Shown piece after piece: positions 16,747 to 25,083 of a DNA stretch of 64,000 nt; position 1 is the stretch's first letter, and each line of letters begins with the position of its first letter. The stretch comes from Rhodanobacter thiooxydans (GTDB lineage Bacteria > Pseudomonadota > Gammaproteobacteria > Xanthomonadales > Rhodanobacteraceae). Below the pieces are notes generated by a model. The model worked only from the letters and a program-made list of their open reading frames with translations. It was not told the DNA's origin and did no database searches. The position numbers were made by a program, and so were the translations under genes. The stretch covers positions 3,038,001 to 3,102,000 of the forward strand of contig NZ_CP088923.1 in the NCBI RefSeq assembly GCF_021545845.1. Reading direction: 5' to 3'.

Positions 16747-16825
16747 GGACGGACTCCGTCGTGATGGATCAATCCCGCAGCATACGCCACCGCCGCCGCT
16801 GCCCGTGGCACAGCTTCCCGTGGCA

Positions 16826-16831
16826 TAGAAT
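16826..16831 (+). promoter_or_regulatory. -10 box TAGAAT upstream of metN
   Basis: TAGAAT at 16826 would start RNA near 16838, giving a 25-base leader to the GTG at 16863. An ATG at 16830 overlaps this hexamer, which argues against it as the metN start. Confidence 0.4.
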
Positions 16832-16862
16832 GGCGCACCCGTCCGCAGGCCACTTCCCCGCC

Positions 16863-17873
16863 GTGATCCGCTTTGTCGATGTCCACAAGTCCTACCGCGT
16901 CGACGGCAGGGACATGCCCGCGCTGCAGCCGTTCAGCCTCGACATCATGGACGGCGAGGTGTTCGGCATCATCGGTCTGTCCGGTGCCGGCAAATCGACG
17001 CTGATACGGCTGATCAACCTGCTCGAACGGCCCAGCGGCGGGCGCATCTTCGTGGGCGACACCGAGATGACCACGCTGGCCGAACCGGCGCTGCGCGCGC
17101 AGCGCCGGCGGATCGGCATGATCTTCCAGCACTTCAACCTGCTCGCCTCGCAGACGGCGGCGGACAACGTGGCGTTCCCGCTGCGGCTGACCGGCGAACG
17201 CGACGCCGGCGTCATCCGCGCGCGCGTCGACGAACTGCTGGCGCGGGTGGGATTGGCCGCCCACGCCGACAAGTACCCCTCGCAACTTTCCGGCGGCCAG
17301 AAGCAGCGCGTCGGCATCGCCCGTGCATTGGCCAACCGGCCCACCGTCCTGCTGTGCGATGAGGCCACCAGTGCGCTCGACCCGCAGACCACCGCCTCGG
17401 TGCTGGAACTGCTGGCCGAGATCAACCGCGAGCTGAAGCTCACCATCGTGCTGATCACCCACGAGATGGACGTGGTACGCCGCGTGTGCGACCGCGTGGC
17501 GGTGCTCGACGCGGGCGCCATCGTCGAGCGCGGCGCGGTCGCCGACGTATTCCTGCACCCGCAGCACCCCACCACGAAGCGCTTTGTCAACGAGGCGCTG
17601 CCCGAGGAGGCCGCCAGCGAACTGGCGCCGTTCACCCGGGTCGACGGCCGCATCCTGCGCCTGAGCTTCCGCGGCGACGCCACGCTGAGTCCTTCGCTGA
17701 GCCGGGTGGCGCGCGAGACCGGAGTGGAGTTCAACCTGCTCGCCGGGCGCATCGACCATATCAAGGAGCTGCCCTACGGCCAGCTCACCCTGGCGATGCA
17801 GGGCGAACGGACGGACGCTGCACTGGCCATGTTGCGCGAGGCCGGTATCGAGATCGAGGAGCTGCACCGATGA
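16863..17873 (+). CDS. metN: D/L-methionine ABC transporter ATP-binding protein
   Basis: ATPase subunit of the MetNIQ methionine importer, 336 aa. Walker [10 protein letters not shown] near 39-47, Q-loop MIFQHFNLL near 87-95, signature LSGGQKQR near 142-149, and Walker [14 protein letters not shown] near 162-174 are all intact. A C-terminal ACT-like C2 domain (about 250-336), which mediates feedback inhibition by methionine, is present. GTG 16863 ([11 protein letters not shown]) matches the family N-terminus. An upstream ATG at 16830 lies within the -10 box. The stop overlaps the metI start by four bases. Confidence 0.94.
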   Translation: MIRFVDVHKSYRVDGRDMPALQPFSLDIMDGEVFGIIGLSGAGKSTLIRLINLLERPSGGRIFVGDTEMTTLAEPALRAQRRRIGMIFQHFNLLASQTAADNVAFPLRLTGERDAGVIRARVDELLARVGLAAHADKYPSQLSGGQKQRVGIARALANRPTVLLCDEATSALDPQTTASVLELLAEINRELKLTIVLITHEMDVVRRVCDRVAVLDAGAIVERGAVADVFLHPQHPTTKRFVNEALPEEAASELAPFTRVDGRILRLSFRGDATLSPSLSRVARETGVEFNLLAGRIDHIKELPYGQLTLAMQGERTDAALAMLREAGIEIEELHR

Positions 17874-18547
17874 ACCCGCTGCAGAAACTTTTTCCAAACA
17901 TCGACGACTGGGGCGAGATCGGCCGCGCCTGCGTCGACACCCTGCTGATGCTGGGCGGTTCGCTCGCCCTCACCGTGCTGATCGGCCTGCCGCTGGGCGT
18001 GCTGCTGTACCTCACCGGCAAGGGCCAGCTGCGGCCGATGCCGAAGCTCTACGCCATCACCTCGCTGCTGGTGAACATCCTGCGCTCGGTGCCGTTCATC
18101 ATCCTGATGATCGTGCTGATGCCGCTCACCTACGCCCTGGTCGGCAGCAAACTGGGCATCCGCGGCGCGATCCCGCCGCTGGTGATCGGCGCGGCGCCGT
18201 TCTTCGCGCGGCTGGTGGAGACCGCGCTGCACGAGGTGCAGCGGGGCGTGATCGAAGCCAGCCAGGCAATGGGCGCCAGCCTGTGGCAGATCGTGCGCCA
18301 CGTGCTGCTGCCGGAAGCCCGCGGCGGCCTGTTCGCCGGCATCACGGTCACCGCGATCGCGCTGGTCGGCTACACCGCGATGGGCGGCGCGATCGGTTCC
18401 GGCGGCCTCGGTGACCTGGCCTACCGCTACGGCTATCTCAGCTACAAGTCCGACTACATGCTGGTCACCGTGGTGTTGCTGATCGTACTGGTGCAGGCAC
18501 TGCAGATGCTCGGCGACCACATCGTGACGCGTTATAAGCGAAGCTGA
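17870..18547 (+). CDS. metI: Methionine ABC transporter permease
   Basis: Inner-membrane permease, 225 aa, with five predicted membrane segments. The coupling-helix EAA motif appears as [22 protein letters not shown] near 124-145. It is typical in length for MetI (217-225). It overlaps metN by ATGA, so it is translationally coupled. metQ follows 222 bases later, separated by a hairpin and a possible 25-aa frame. Confidence 0.95.
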   Translation: MNPLQKLFPNIDDWGEIGRACVDTLLMLGGSLALTVLIGLPLGVLLYLTGKGQLRPMPKLYAITSLLVNILRSVPFIILMIVLMPLTYALVGSKLGIRGAIPPLVIGAAPFFARLVETALHEVQRGVIEASQAMGASLWQIVRHVLLPEARGGLFAGITVTAIALVGYTAMGGAIGSGGLGDLAYRYGYLSYKSDYMLVTVVLLIVLVQALQMLGDHIVTRYKRS

Positions 18548-18572
18548 TCGGTTATTTGCGCGTGGCGGTACG

Positions 18573-18596
18573 GGCGGCCTACTTTTGTTGGCCGCC
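18573..18596 (+). terminator. Hairpin in the metI-metQ gap
   Basis: A GGCGGCC / GGCCGCC stem with loop TACTTTTGTT lies 25 bases after metI. Its flanks GTGGC/GCCAC extend the pairing. The lack of a downstream U tract suggests attenuation or RNA processing between metNI and metQ rather than full termination. Confidence 0.35.
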
Positions 18597-18612
18597 ACCG
18601 GAAATCACCGCC

Positions 18613-18690
18613 ATGAGCCTGCTGCTCGCCGCCGTCGCCGCTATCCTGGCCCTGCTCCTGCTGGCCGGATATGCCAAGCCGAAGGCATGA
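18613..18690 (+). CDS. Possible 25-aa single-pass membrane microprotein
   Basis: A short ATG frame between metI and metQ encodes 25 residues: MSLLLAAVAAILALLLL, then a Gly-Tyr and a Lys-rich tail (AKPKA). The hydrophobic stretch could span the membrane once with a positive C-terminal end. A GGAAA lies about 11 bases upstream. It could equally be chance in GC-rich DNA. No family is recognised; a small membrane partner of MetI is only a conjecture. Confidence 0.3.
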   Translation: MSLLLAAVAAILALLLLAGYAKPKA

Positions 18691-18769
18691 CGCGCGAGCC
18701 ATGCCAAGCCAGGATTGTGTTTGGCGGTATAGACGGCTTATTATTGTGCGCCGCACAAACGAATTCCCC

Positions 18770-19561
18770 ATGAAACTCCTACGCGCCGCCTTCGTCACCG
18801 CCCTGCTCCTGCTGGCGGGCTGTTCCGCACCGAAGGAGGACGGCCAGACGCTGCGCGTGGCCGCCACCGCGATCCCGCACGCGGAAATCCTCAAGCAGGC
18901 CAAACCGCTGCTGGCCAAGGAAGGTGTAGACCTGCAGGTCAAGGTGTTTGCCGACTACGTGCAGCCGAACACCCAGCTGGCCGAGAAGGCCATCGACCTG
19001 AACTACTTCCAGACCAAGCCCTACCTGGATGCGTTCAACCGCGAGCGCGGCACCCACCTCGTCGTCATCACCGGCGTGCACATCGAGCCGTTCGGCGCGT
19101 ACTCGAAGAAGTACAAGAACATCGACCAGTTGCCCGACGGCGCCAGCGTGACGCTGCCGAACGATCCCAGCAACAACAGCCGCGCGCTGCTGCTGCTGGC
19201 GAAGCACGGCCTGATCACGCTGAAGGACCCGACCGACCAGATGGCCACGTTGAAGGACATCACCGCGAATCCGAAACACCTGAAGTTCCGCGAGCTGGAA
19301 GCGGCGATGCTGCCGCGCACGCTGGACGAGGTCGACCTGGCGCTGATCAACACCAACTACGCGCTGGCCGCCGGGCTGAACCCCACGAAAGACGCGCTGC
19401 TGATCGAGGACAAGGACTCGCCCTACGTGAACTACCTGGTCGGCCGCCCTGACAACCAGAACGACCCGCGCGTGCAGCAGCTGGCCAGGGTGCTGCACAG
19501 CCCCGAGATCAAGGCGTTCATCGAGCAGAAGTACCACGGCGCCGTGCTGCCGGCGTTCTGA
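18770..19561 (+). CDS. metQ: Methionine-binding lipoprotein MetQ (NlpA family)
   Basis: Substrate-binding component of the methionine importer, 263 aa. The lipobox LLLAGC places the acylated Cys near residue 18. The mature domain has family blocks VAATAIPHAEIL, DYVQPNTQLAEKAIDLNYFQTKPYL and VTLPNDPSNNSRALLLLAKHGLI. ALINTNYALAAGL is the methionine-contact region. It completes metNIQ but is set apart from metNI by 222 bases. The start fits the signal peptide; no strong ribosome-binding site is visible. Confidence 0.94.
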   Translation: MKLLRAAFVTALLLLAGCSAPKEDGQTLRVAATAIPHAEILKQAKPLLAKEGVDLQVKVFADYVQPNTQLAEKAIDLNYFQTKPYLDAFNRERGTHLVVITGVHIEPFGAYSKKYKNIDQLPDGASVTLPNDPSNNSRALLLLAKHGLITLKDPTDQMATLKDITANPKHLKFRELEAAMLPRTLDEVDLALINTNYALAAGLNPTKDALLIEDKDSPYVNYLVGRPDNQNDPRVQQLARVLHSPEIKAFIEQKYHGAVLPAF

Positions 19562-19563
19562 CG

Positions 19564-19588
19564 CCCTCCCCTGCAAAGCAGGGGAGGG
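19564..19588. terminator. CCCTCCCCTGC hairpin between metQ and pncB
   Basis: An 11-bp perfect stem (CCCTCCCCTGC and complement) with an AAA loop lies three bases after metQ and ten bases before the convergent pncB stop. It matches the hairpin at 7552, so it is a dispersed palindrome used as a shared terminator. Confidence 0.5.
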
Positions 19589-19597
19589 GCACAGCGA

Positions 19598-20812
19598 TCA
19601 GCCCTGCGACGCGGGAATCTGGAACACCTTCCGCAAATACGCCACGTAGGCCTCGTCCTCGCACATGTTCTTGCCCGGCGAATCGCTCAGCTTGGCCACC
19701 GGCTGGCCGTTGCAGCGGATCATCTTGATCACGATGTTGAGCGGCTCGGGGCCCACGTCGTTGGTGAGGTTGGTGCCCACGCCGAACGAGAGCTGGCAGC
19801 GGCCGCGGAAGTATGCGTACAGCTGCATCACCCGGGGGATGTCCAGGGCGTCGCTGAACACCAGCACCTTGCTGCGCGGGTCGACGCGATTCGCGGCGTA
19901 GTGCGCCAGCACCCGCTCGCCCCAGGCGAACGGGTCGCCGGAGTCGTGGCGGGTGCCGTCGAACAGCTTGCAGAAGTACATGTCGAAGTCGCGCAGGAAC
20001 GCGTCGAGCCCGTAGACGTCCGACAGCGCGATGCCGAGGTCGCCGCGGTACTCCTTCGCCCACGCCTCCAGCGCCGCCACCTGCGAGTCGCGCAGGCGCG
20101 GCCCCAGCGCCTGGTGCGCCTGCAGGTACTCGTGTGCCAGCGTGCCCAGCGGGGTCAGGTTGAGCTTGCGCGCCAGCCACACGTTGCTGGTGCCGGCCAG
20201 TTGCTCGCCCAGCCCGTCGCGCAGCGCGGTCACCGCCTCTTCCTGCCACACCCGCGAGTAGCGCCGGCGCGTGCCGTAGTCGGCGATCTTGCAGCCCTCG
20301 TAGCCGGACGCGTCATGCAGCAGGGCGATCTTCGCCTGCAGTCGCTGGCGCCCCTCGGCAAGGTCGAGGCCGCCGCTGGTCCTGCGGAAGTACACCTCGT
20401 TGACGATCGCCAGCAGCGGCACCTCGAACAGGATGGTGTGCAGCCACGGCCCGCGGATGCGGATCTCGATCTCGCCGTTGGCCGCCGCGGCCGGTGCGAT
20501 CTCCACATACTTCTCGTTGAGCTGGAACAAGCCCAGGAAGTCCACGAAATCGCTCTTGATGAAACGCCACGTGCGCAGGTAGTCGAGCTCGTCCGGCGCG
20601 AAACGCAGCGAACACAACCCCGCCAGTTCGGCGCGGATCTCGTCGATGTACGGCACCAGGTCGATGCCAGGCGTGCGGCACTTGAAGCGGTATTCGACCT
20701 GGGCGGCCGGATACTGGTGCAGCGCCACCTGCATCATCGAGAACTTGTACAGGTCGGTGTCGAGCAGTGATTCGATGATCATCGGCGGCAGGGAGCGGAG
20801 CGGGACGGCCAT
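19598..20812 (-). CDS. pncB: Nicotinate phosphoribosyltransferase
   Basis: NAD salvage enzyme, 404 aa, converting nicotinate and PRPP to nicotinate mononucleotide. The N-terminal block [14 protein letters not shown] is diagnostic, as are FKCRTPG and the active-site segment near [17 protein letters not shown] with the regulatory His region. [23 protein letters not shown] near 270-292 and [10 protein letters not shown] supply the phosphoribosyl-binding elements. The ATG at 20812 is preceded by GAGTGG. An ATG at 20782 is possible, and a longer frame to 20944 is not supported. The small-RNA terminator ends about 30 bases upstream. Confidence 0.95.
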   Translation of the reverse strand: MAVPLRSLPPMIIESLLDTDLYKFSMMQVALHQYPAAQVEYRFKCRTPGIDLVPYIDEIRAELAGLCSLRFAPDELDYLRTWRFIKSDFVDFLGLFQLNEKYVEIAPAAAANGEIEIRIRGPWLHTILFEVPLLAIVNEVYFRRTSGGLDLAEGRQRLQAKIALLHDASGYEGCKIADYGTRRRYSRVWQEEAVTALRDGLGEQLAGTSNVWLARKLNLTPLGTLAHEYLQAHQALGPRLRDSQVAALEAWAKEYRGDLGIALSDVYGLDAFLRDFDMYFCKLFDGTRHDSGDPFAWGERVLAHYAANRVDPRSKVLVFSDALDIPRVMQLYAYFRGRCQLSFGVGTNLTNDVGPEPLNIVIKMIRCNGQPVAKLSDSPGKNMCEDEAYVAYLRKVFQIPASQG

Positions 20813-20842
20813 TATCCACTCGAACCGCGCGGCTTGTTCCGC

Positions 20843-20885
20843 CCAAAAAGAAACCCCATCAGCCAGGGGAGGGCTGATGGGGTTT
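20843..20885 (-). terminator. Strong intrinsic terminator with C-rich loop
   Basis: A perfect 14-bp stem (AAACCCCATCAGCC and complement, 20851-20885) with a seven-base loop is followed on the minus strand by CTTTTTGGG. It is the 3' end of the predicted small RNA and could also attenuate transcription into pncB. Confidence 0.85.
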
Positions 20886-20968
20886 GTCAGGCGGCATCCA
20901 GGGGAGGAATGCCGGCCCCTCAGTGGTGCGGTGGATTGCGCCACTTCCTGTCGCCGTCACGGCGATAC
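20843..20968 (-). ncRNA. Probable small regulatory RNA with C-rich loops (sX13-like)
   Basis: A gene-free interval between pncB and the divergent cytochrome gene contains a strong minus-strand terminator with no open frame feeding into it. Reading toward it, three stem-loops appear. The first is AGTGG/CCACT (20922-20945). The second is GGCAT/ATGCC (20893-20913), with a UCCCCU apical loop. The third is the 14-bp terminator stem, with loop CUCCCCU. Repeated C-rich loops are the hallmark of sX13-type RNAs of Xanthomonadaceae (about 115 nt), which pair with G-rich motifs at ribosome-binding sites. A weak promoter (TTGAAC at 21003, CACTAA at 20980) would start RNA near 20968. The boundaries, and homology to sX13 itself, are inferred. 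Confidence 0.6.
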
Positions 20969-21082
20969 ACCTGCTTAGTGTGGCCGCCGGCAGGTGAGTT
21001 CAACGTGCACAGCGGCGCTCGTTCAGCTTTCCGACAGGCTTGCCGTCACGAGACGGACGGGACGGTTCGCGCGTACGCCGCC

Positions 21083-21088
21083 TACAAT
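21083..21088 (+). promoter_or_regulatory. Candidate -10 box (TACAAT) of the cytochrome gene
   Basis: TACAAT lies 26 bases upstream of the ATG at 21115, followed by a pyrimidine-rich leader. No clear -35 hexamer was found. Confidence 0.4.
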
Positions 21089-21114
21089 TTCTTCTTCCTC
21101 TCGCGGGATCGACC

Positions 21115-21921
21115 ATGAAGCTGCTCGCCGTATACCTGCTCGCGCTGTGCCTGGCCCTGCCCGCGGCAGCGGCCGAGCTGAAGGTCGACCTCGGCCATGG
21201 CGTGATGGCCTACAACAGCGAAACCCTGCTCAGGCGCCCCGACGCGCGCACGATCGACGTACCCGCCGACGTGGCATTTCGCCGCACGATGCATTACCGC
21301 GCGGTGCCGCTGGCCGCACTGCTCGACGGCATCGCTCCCGGCGACCACCTGCAGTTCGTGGCTGGCGACGGCTTTGCCGCCGAGATTCCCGCTGCGCTGC
21401 TGCTGAACACGCAAGGCAGCGAAGCCTGGCTGGCGATCGAGGACCCGGCCCGACCGTGGCCCGCGTTGCCTGGCCACGGCCGGGCCGGACCGTTCTACGT
21501 GGTGTGGACGCGCCCGCAGGCTGCCGGCATCGGCCCGGAACAATGGCCGTACCAGCTGGCCAGCATCCGCAAGCTGGCCGACGTGGCCGCGCGCTTCCCG
21601 GCGCTCCTGCCCGATCCCTCGCTGCCGCCGGACAGCGAGGTGCGGCGCGGCTTCGCGGTATTCCAGCGTACCTGCCTCGCCTGCCACACGCTCAACGGTC
21701 AGGGGGATGCGAAGCTCGGCCCGGATCTGAACATCCCGCACAATCCCACCGAGTACCTGCGCGCCGACCTGCTGCGCGCATTCATCCGCGATCCGCAGTC
21801 GCTGCGACGATGGCCGCAGGCGAGGATGCCCGGGTTCGACACGCATGCGCTGTCCGATGCCGACCTCGACGCCGTGCTGGCCTACCTGCGGCACATGGCG
21901 GGACGCAGGCACGGCAGCTGA
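21115..21921 (+). CDS. Exported c-type cytochrome with a molybdopterin-oxidoreductase-like N-terminal domain
   Basis: A 268-aa periplasmic protein. A signal peptide (1-20, AAAAEL) precedes a domain of about 150 residues. Patterns such as YRAVPLAALLDGI, DHLQFVAGDGFAAEIP and GPFYVVWTRP in that domain resemble the SUOX/YedY-like molybdopterin-binding fold, but the molybdenum-ligating Cys of true enzymes is not evident. The C-terminal 90 residues are a class I cytochrome c: CLACH near 192-196, LGPDLN near 207 and a distal Met in ARMPGF near 240. It probably shuttles electrons to an oxidase or reductase. No partner enzyme is adjacent. Confidence 0.75.
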   Translation: MKLLAVYLLALCLALPAAAAELKVDLGHGVMAYNSETLLRRPDARTIDVPADVAFRRTMHYRAVPLAALLDGIAPGDHLQFVAGDGFAAEIPAALLLNTQGSEAWLAIEDPARPWPALPGHGRAGPFYVVWTRPQAAGIGPEQWPYQLASIRKLADVAARFPALLPDPSLPPDSEVRRGFAVFQRTCLACHTLNGQGDAKLGPDLNIPHNPTEYLRADLLRAFIRDPQSLRRWPQARMPGFDTHALSDADLDAVLAYLRHMAGRRHGS

Positions 21922-21935
21922 GGCGACCGCGCCAT

Positions 21936-23030
21936 TCACCGCCCGGCCGCCGCCCCGGCCTGCCGAGAATCGCACAATGCCTGCAGTGCCTGTTCGCGCT
22001 GCGCCTTCGGTTCGCGCGCCAGCTTGCGCACGCTGGCGTAGAACGCCGGCCACTGCCCCTCGGCCTGGCGGAACAGCACGGCGAATGCCGGCGTCCACTG
22101 CTCGTACAGGCCGAACGGCAGCAGCCGCGCGTTGTTGATCGGCTGCGCGATCCAGGCGTCGTAGCGGTGATCGCCCGGCCAGTCGCGCTCGCGCCACTGC
22201 GCATAACGGACGCGGAACGCCGCGATCTCGCGCTGTTTGCCCGCCTCCATCGCCGCCGCGTCCGCACTGCCGGCGTACAGCGCCGCCAGGCGCGTGCGCA
22301 GGTCCAGCACCAGGCGGGTGAAGCCCCGTTCCATCGCGTGGACGCGCTCATCCGGCGGCGGCAGCCCGCGTGACTGGCGCCATTCGCGCAGCCCCTCGGT
22401 CTGCACGAAGGTCGCGAAGGATTCGTTGAACGCGGTGTCGCCCTTCACGTAGACCAGTTGGTGCGCCAGCTCGTGGAAGATCGTGCCATCCAGCTCATCG
22501 TCGTCCCAGCGCAGCATGCTCGACAGGATCGGATCGGCGAACCAGCCCAGCGTGGAGTACGCCGGCACGCCGCCGATCCACACGTCGTCGCCGCGCGCAT
22601 GCAACCGCGCTGCATACTCCTTCGCCGCCGCCTCGCGGAACCAGCCGCGATAGGCCACGCAGCCGCTGATCGGGAAACACTGCGGCACGGCCTGCACCGA
22701 GTAGCGCGGCGTGGCGAACACGTTCCACACCACGTAGGGCCGATCCAGCGCGACGTACCCGGTGTAGCTGCGGTTGTCCGGCAAGGCCAGCCGCTGCGAG
22801 GCGAACCGGCGCGCCCGCTGCGCCTGCTGCAGCCGCGCGGCGAGCTGCGGATCGGTGGCCGGATCGCGCAGCAGCTTGCTTACCGCACGCCGGTGCACGA
22901 CCAGCTCGCCCTGCCCGTGCACCGCCTGCGCGTAGTAGCGCAGGCTGCCGCAGGCGCACAGCAAAAGGCCCATCGCCGCGATGGCGATGAGCCTTGGAAT
23001 ACGGCGGCGCGGGGGGGCGAATCCGGGCAT
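21936..23030 (-). CDS. Putative zinc aminopeptidase lipoprotein (COG4324)
   Basis: A 364-aa predicted lipoprotein of the PF10023 aminopeptidase family. The signal segment near 15-28 ends in LLLCACG, with the acylated Cys near 28. The zinc site FHELAHQLVYVKGDTAFNESFATFVQTEG near 195-222 contains HELAH and the downstream Glu ligand (NESFA). The domain context YRGWFREAAAKEYAARLHARGDDVWIGGVPAYSTLGWFADP is typical of the family. The ATG at 23030 is preferred over a TTG at 23048. It sits in tandem with the small lipoprotein at 23052 and may be co-transcribed with it; the gap is 21 bases. Confidence 0.83.
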   Translation of the reverse strand: MPGFAPPRRRIPRLIAIAAMGLLLCACGSLRYYAQAVHGQGELVVHRRAVSKLLRDPATDPQLAARLQQAQRARRFASQRLALPDNRSYTGYVALDRPYVVWNVFATPRYSVQAVPQCFPISGCVAYRGWFREAAAKEYAARLHARGDDVWIGGVPAYSTLGWFADPILSSMLRWDDDELDGTIFHELAHQLVYVKGDTAFNESFATFVQTEGLREWRQSRGLPPPDERVHAMERGFTRLVLDLRTRLAALYAGSADAAAMEAGKQREIAAFRVRYAQWRERDWPGDHRYDAWIAQPINNARLLPFGLYEQWTPAFAVLFRQAEGQWPAFYASVRKLAREPKAQREQALQALCDSRQAGAAAGR

Positions 23031-23051
23031 GCCCCGATACTGCCTCAACCC

Positions 23052-23459
23052 TCAGCGACGATCGCGGTCGTCGCGGTCGCGGCGGGCGTCGCGTCGCGGC
23101 GGGCGCTCGTCGCGATGGTCGCCGCGGTCATGGCCCTGCCACCGACCGGCGTGGCCGTGATAATCGCGGTAACCGCCGTAGTCGCGGTAGTGGTAGTCGC
23201 TGTCCCGGTAGCGCGGGGCGCCGTACCACACGCTGCCGACGCCCACGCTCACGCCGGGCGCATAGCAGCAACCGTAGTAACCGCCGTAATAGCCGTCGTA
23301 GTAGCCCGGCGTCGCGTAATAGGTGTTGCCGCCATCGCCATAGTAGGCATCGCCGCTGTAGCCGGAGCCACGCACATAGCTGTAGCCCGGGTCGTAATAG
23401 CAGCCCGACAGCGTCGCGGCGGCGACGCTCAGGACAACGCTGGCCAGCAGGCGTTTCAT
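23052..23459 (-). CDS. Tyr/Gly-rich small lipoprotein with an Arg/Asp tail
   Basis: A 135-aa low-complexity exported protein. The signal peptide ends in the lipobox LSGC (Cys 20). Residues 21-75 are Tyr/Gly repeats (YYGDGG, YYDGYYGGYYG). Residues 85-135 are mixed-charge Arg/Asp/His repeats (YRDYHGH, RRDARRDRDDRDRR). Such composition suggests a disordered surface protein that could coat, bind metal or phase-separate. No family is assigned. It lies 21 bases upstream of the aminopeptidase lipoprotein on the same strand. Confidence 0.75.
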   Translation of the reverse strand: MKRLLASVVLSVAAATLSGCYYDPGYSYVRGSGYSGDAYYGDGGNTYYATPGYYDGYYGGYYGCCYAPGVSVGVGSVWYGAPRYRDSDYHYRDYGGYRDYHGHAGRWQGHDRGDHRDERPPRRDARRDRDDRDRR

Positions 23460-23605
23460 GATCGGTCTCCATCGGGAGTTGCGACTTCACGCTAGGCCGC
23501 TGCACTTGAACGCGCACTGAGTTGCAGCGCACCGTCCGCCGGCGTTTACCCGCCAGCCACGTATCGCCACCCGGCTTCGATTCAGGTCGGCGGAGCGGAG
23601 CCGAC

Positions 23606-24208
23606 TCAGCCGTTGCGCTTGCTCTGTTCGCCCCGCTGGGGAGCCAGCACGCGCCTGTCGGCGCCTTCGCCGCCCACCGGACCGGCCAGCGGCGGCTGCA
23701 GTTCCGCCCGGCCTGGCCCCGGCTGGGACGGGTTGGCGTCCGGCCAGATCGGCGCCTGTCTTGCCCGTTCCTGCTTGACCGCAAGCAAGGCCTGGATCTT
23801 TGCCACGGCATCCTCCTGGCTGAGGTAGCGGGTTGCCGGCTCCGGCGCACGCTTGCGCGGGGCCGGCCCTTTCGCAGCAACGGCGGGTTGGCCAGCAGCC
23901 CTGGCCATGCGCGGTTTGGCCACCGACTTCGCCACGGGCTTTTTCGCCGCCGCCTTCTTCACGGCGACCTTGCGGACCGCCACTTTTTTCGTCGCCGGCT
24001 TCTTCGCGGTCTTCCCTGCCACCGCCTTGCCGGCGGCAGGCTTCCGCACTGGCGTCTTCTTCGCGGCAGCCTTCTTCGCGACGGTCTTCTTCACCGCGAC
24101 CTTGCGCGGGGCGGACTTCTTCGCGACGGTCTTCCCGGCCGGCACTTTCCTGGCGATAGCTTTCTTTGCCGCGGATTTCTTCGCAGCCGACTTGCGGGTC
24201 ATAGCCAT
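23606..24208 (-). CDS. Lys/Ala-rich histone H1-like DNA-binding protein
   Basis: A 200-aa highly basic protein. Residues 1-110 are built of KKxAxKK/KAAAKK-type repeats (SAAKKSAAKKAI, KTVAKKAAAKKTP), as in AlgP and bacterial H1-like proteins that bind DNA through disordered tails. The C-terminal third is different. It has a short helix (YLSQEDAVAKIQALLAVKQERARQA, about 128-152), then a Pro/Gly-rich tail. The repetitive sequence is prone to length variation. Gene control or nucleoid compaction is the likely role by analogy. The ORF stands alone between a lipoprotein gene and the rhomboid gene. Confidence 0.8.
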   Translation of the reverse strand: MAMTRKSAAKKSAAKKAIARKVPAGKTVAKKSAPRKVAVKKTVAKKAAAKKTPVRKPAAGKAVAGKTAKKPATKKVAVRKVAVKKAAAKKPVAKSVAKPRMARAAGQPAVAAKGPAPRKRAPEPATRYLSQEDAVAKIQALLAVKQERARQAPIWPDANPSQPGPGRAELQPPLAGPVGGEGADRRVLAPQRGEQSKRNG

Positions 24209-24297
24209 GCGTTCGTTCTCCTGCGGTGGGCGATATAGCTGTGGCCAGTATGCACGCCCCGGCCGCGGCAGGCATTACGCAGCGCAAGAAGCGTTCA

Positions 24298-24906
24298 TCA
24301 TCGGAAGCTCGGATGCATCAGCGCGTCGAGGAAATGCGGCAGCACCCGCGGCTCCACCAGCAGGGTGAAGATCACGCCGTAGGCTGCGCCCCACAGGTGC
24401 GCGCTGTGGTTGACGTTGCCCTGCCCGCGCCGGTCCATGTAGATCGAGTAGCCGGTGTACAGCACGGCGTAGACGATCGCCGGCATCGGGATCACCAGCA
24501 CGATGATGCGCGACCACGGCGCCAGCAGGATGAAGGCGAACAGCACCGCCGACACCGCGCCCGAGGCGCCGAGGCTGCGGTAGTTCGGGTTGCCGCGGTT
24601 CTTCAGGTAGGTCGGCAGGATCGAGACCACCAGGCCGCCGATGTAGAACAGCGCGAAACCGAACGGCCCCATGCGCGAGGCGAAGAAGCCCTCCATCACC
24701 CGGCCGAAGAAGAACAGCGTGATCATGTTGAACAGCAAGTGGCCGAAGTCCGCATGCACCAGGCCGTAGGTCACCAGGCGGTGGTACTCGCGCTGGCGGG
24801 CGATCGCCGGCGGCCACAGGATCAGGTCGTTCAGCAGGCGGCTGTTCTTGAACGCCATGAACGAGACGATGCAGGTGATGGCGATGATGGCCAGGGTGAT
24901 CAGCAT
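24298..24906 (-). CDS. Rhomboid-family intramembrane serine protease
   Basis: A 202-aa polytopic membrane protease with six predicted membrane segments. The Ser of GASGA (SLGASGAVSAVLFAF near 112-126) and the His of NHSAHLWGAAYG near 165-176 form the catalytic dyad. HADFGHLLFNMITLFFFGRVME near 51-72 is the conserved N-terminal histidine/asparagine region of rhomboids. The start at 24906 (MLITLAI) is the first residue of segment 1; longer frames are unsupported. Rhomboids cleave transmembrane helices; the substrate is unknown. Confidence 0.92.
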   Translation of the reverse strand: MLITLAIIAITCIVSFMAFKNSRLLNDLILWPPAIARQREYHRLVTYGLVHADFGHLLFNMITLFFFGRVMEGFFASRMGPFGFALFYIGGLVVSILPTYLKNRGNPNYRSLGASGAVSAVLFAFILLAPWSRIIVLVIPMPAIVYAVLYTGYSIYMDRRGQGNVNHSAHLWGAAYGVIFTLLVEPRVLPHFLDALMHPSFR

Positions 24907-25083
24907 GGGCGGTTCCGCGTCCGGCAACAAAAGCGGACATCTTGGCGCCGTCGCCGCGGCTTGTCGACTTTCGCGCTTATGCATCTGCCGTCGCGCCATA
25001 TTCCGGGAAATCACTGCCCGCACCCATGGCAGGCGGCTATCATTCGCCGCTTTACGCGGCCGTCCGGTCGCCCGGCGCATGCC

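Noticed and set aside
18731..18738. AGACGGCT upstream of metQ as a MetJ box
   Set aside because: Only one copy with one mismatch was found. MetJ sites need tandem boxes, and MetJ is not expected in this lineage.
20843..20968. The RNA upstream of pncB as 6S RNA (ssrS)
   Set aside because: A GGCGGCATC stretch resembles part of E. coli 6S, but on the wrong strand. The long central-bubble structure is missing, the length is too short, and the usual zapA/ygfA neighbours are absent.
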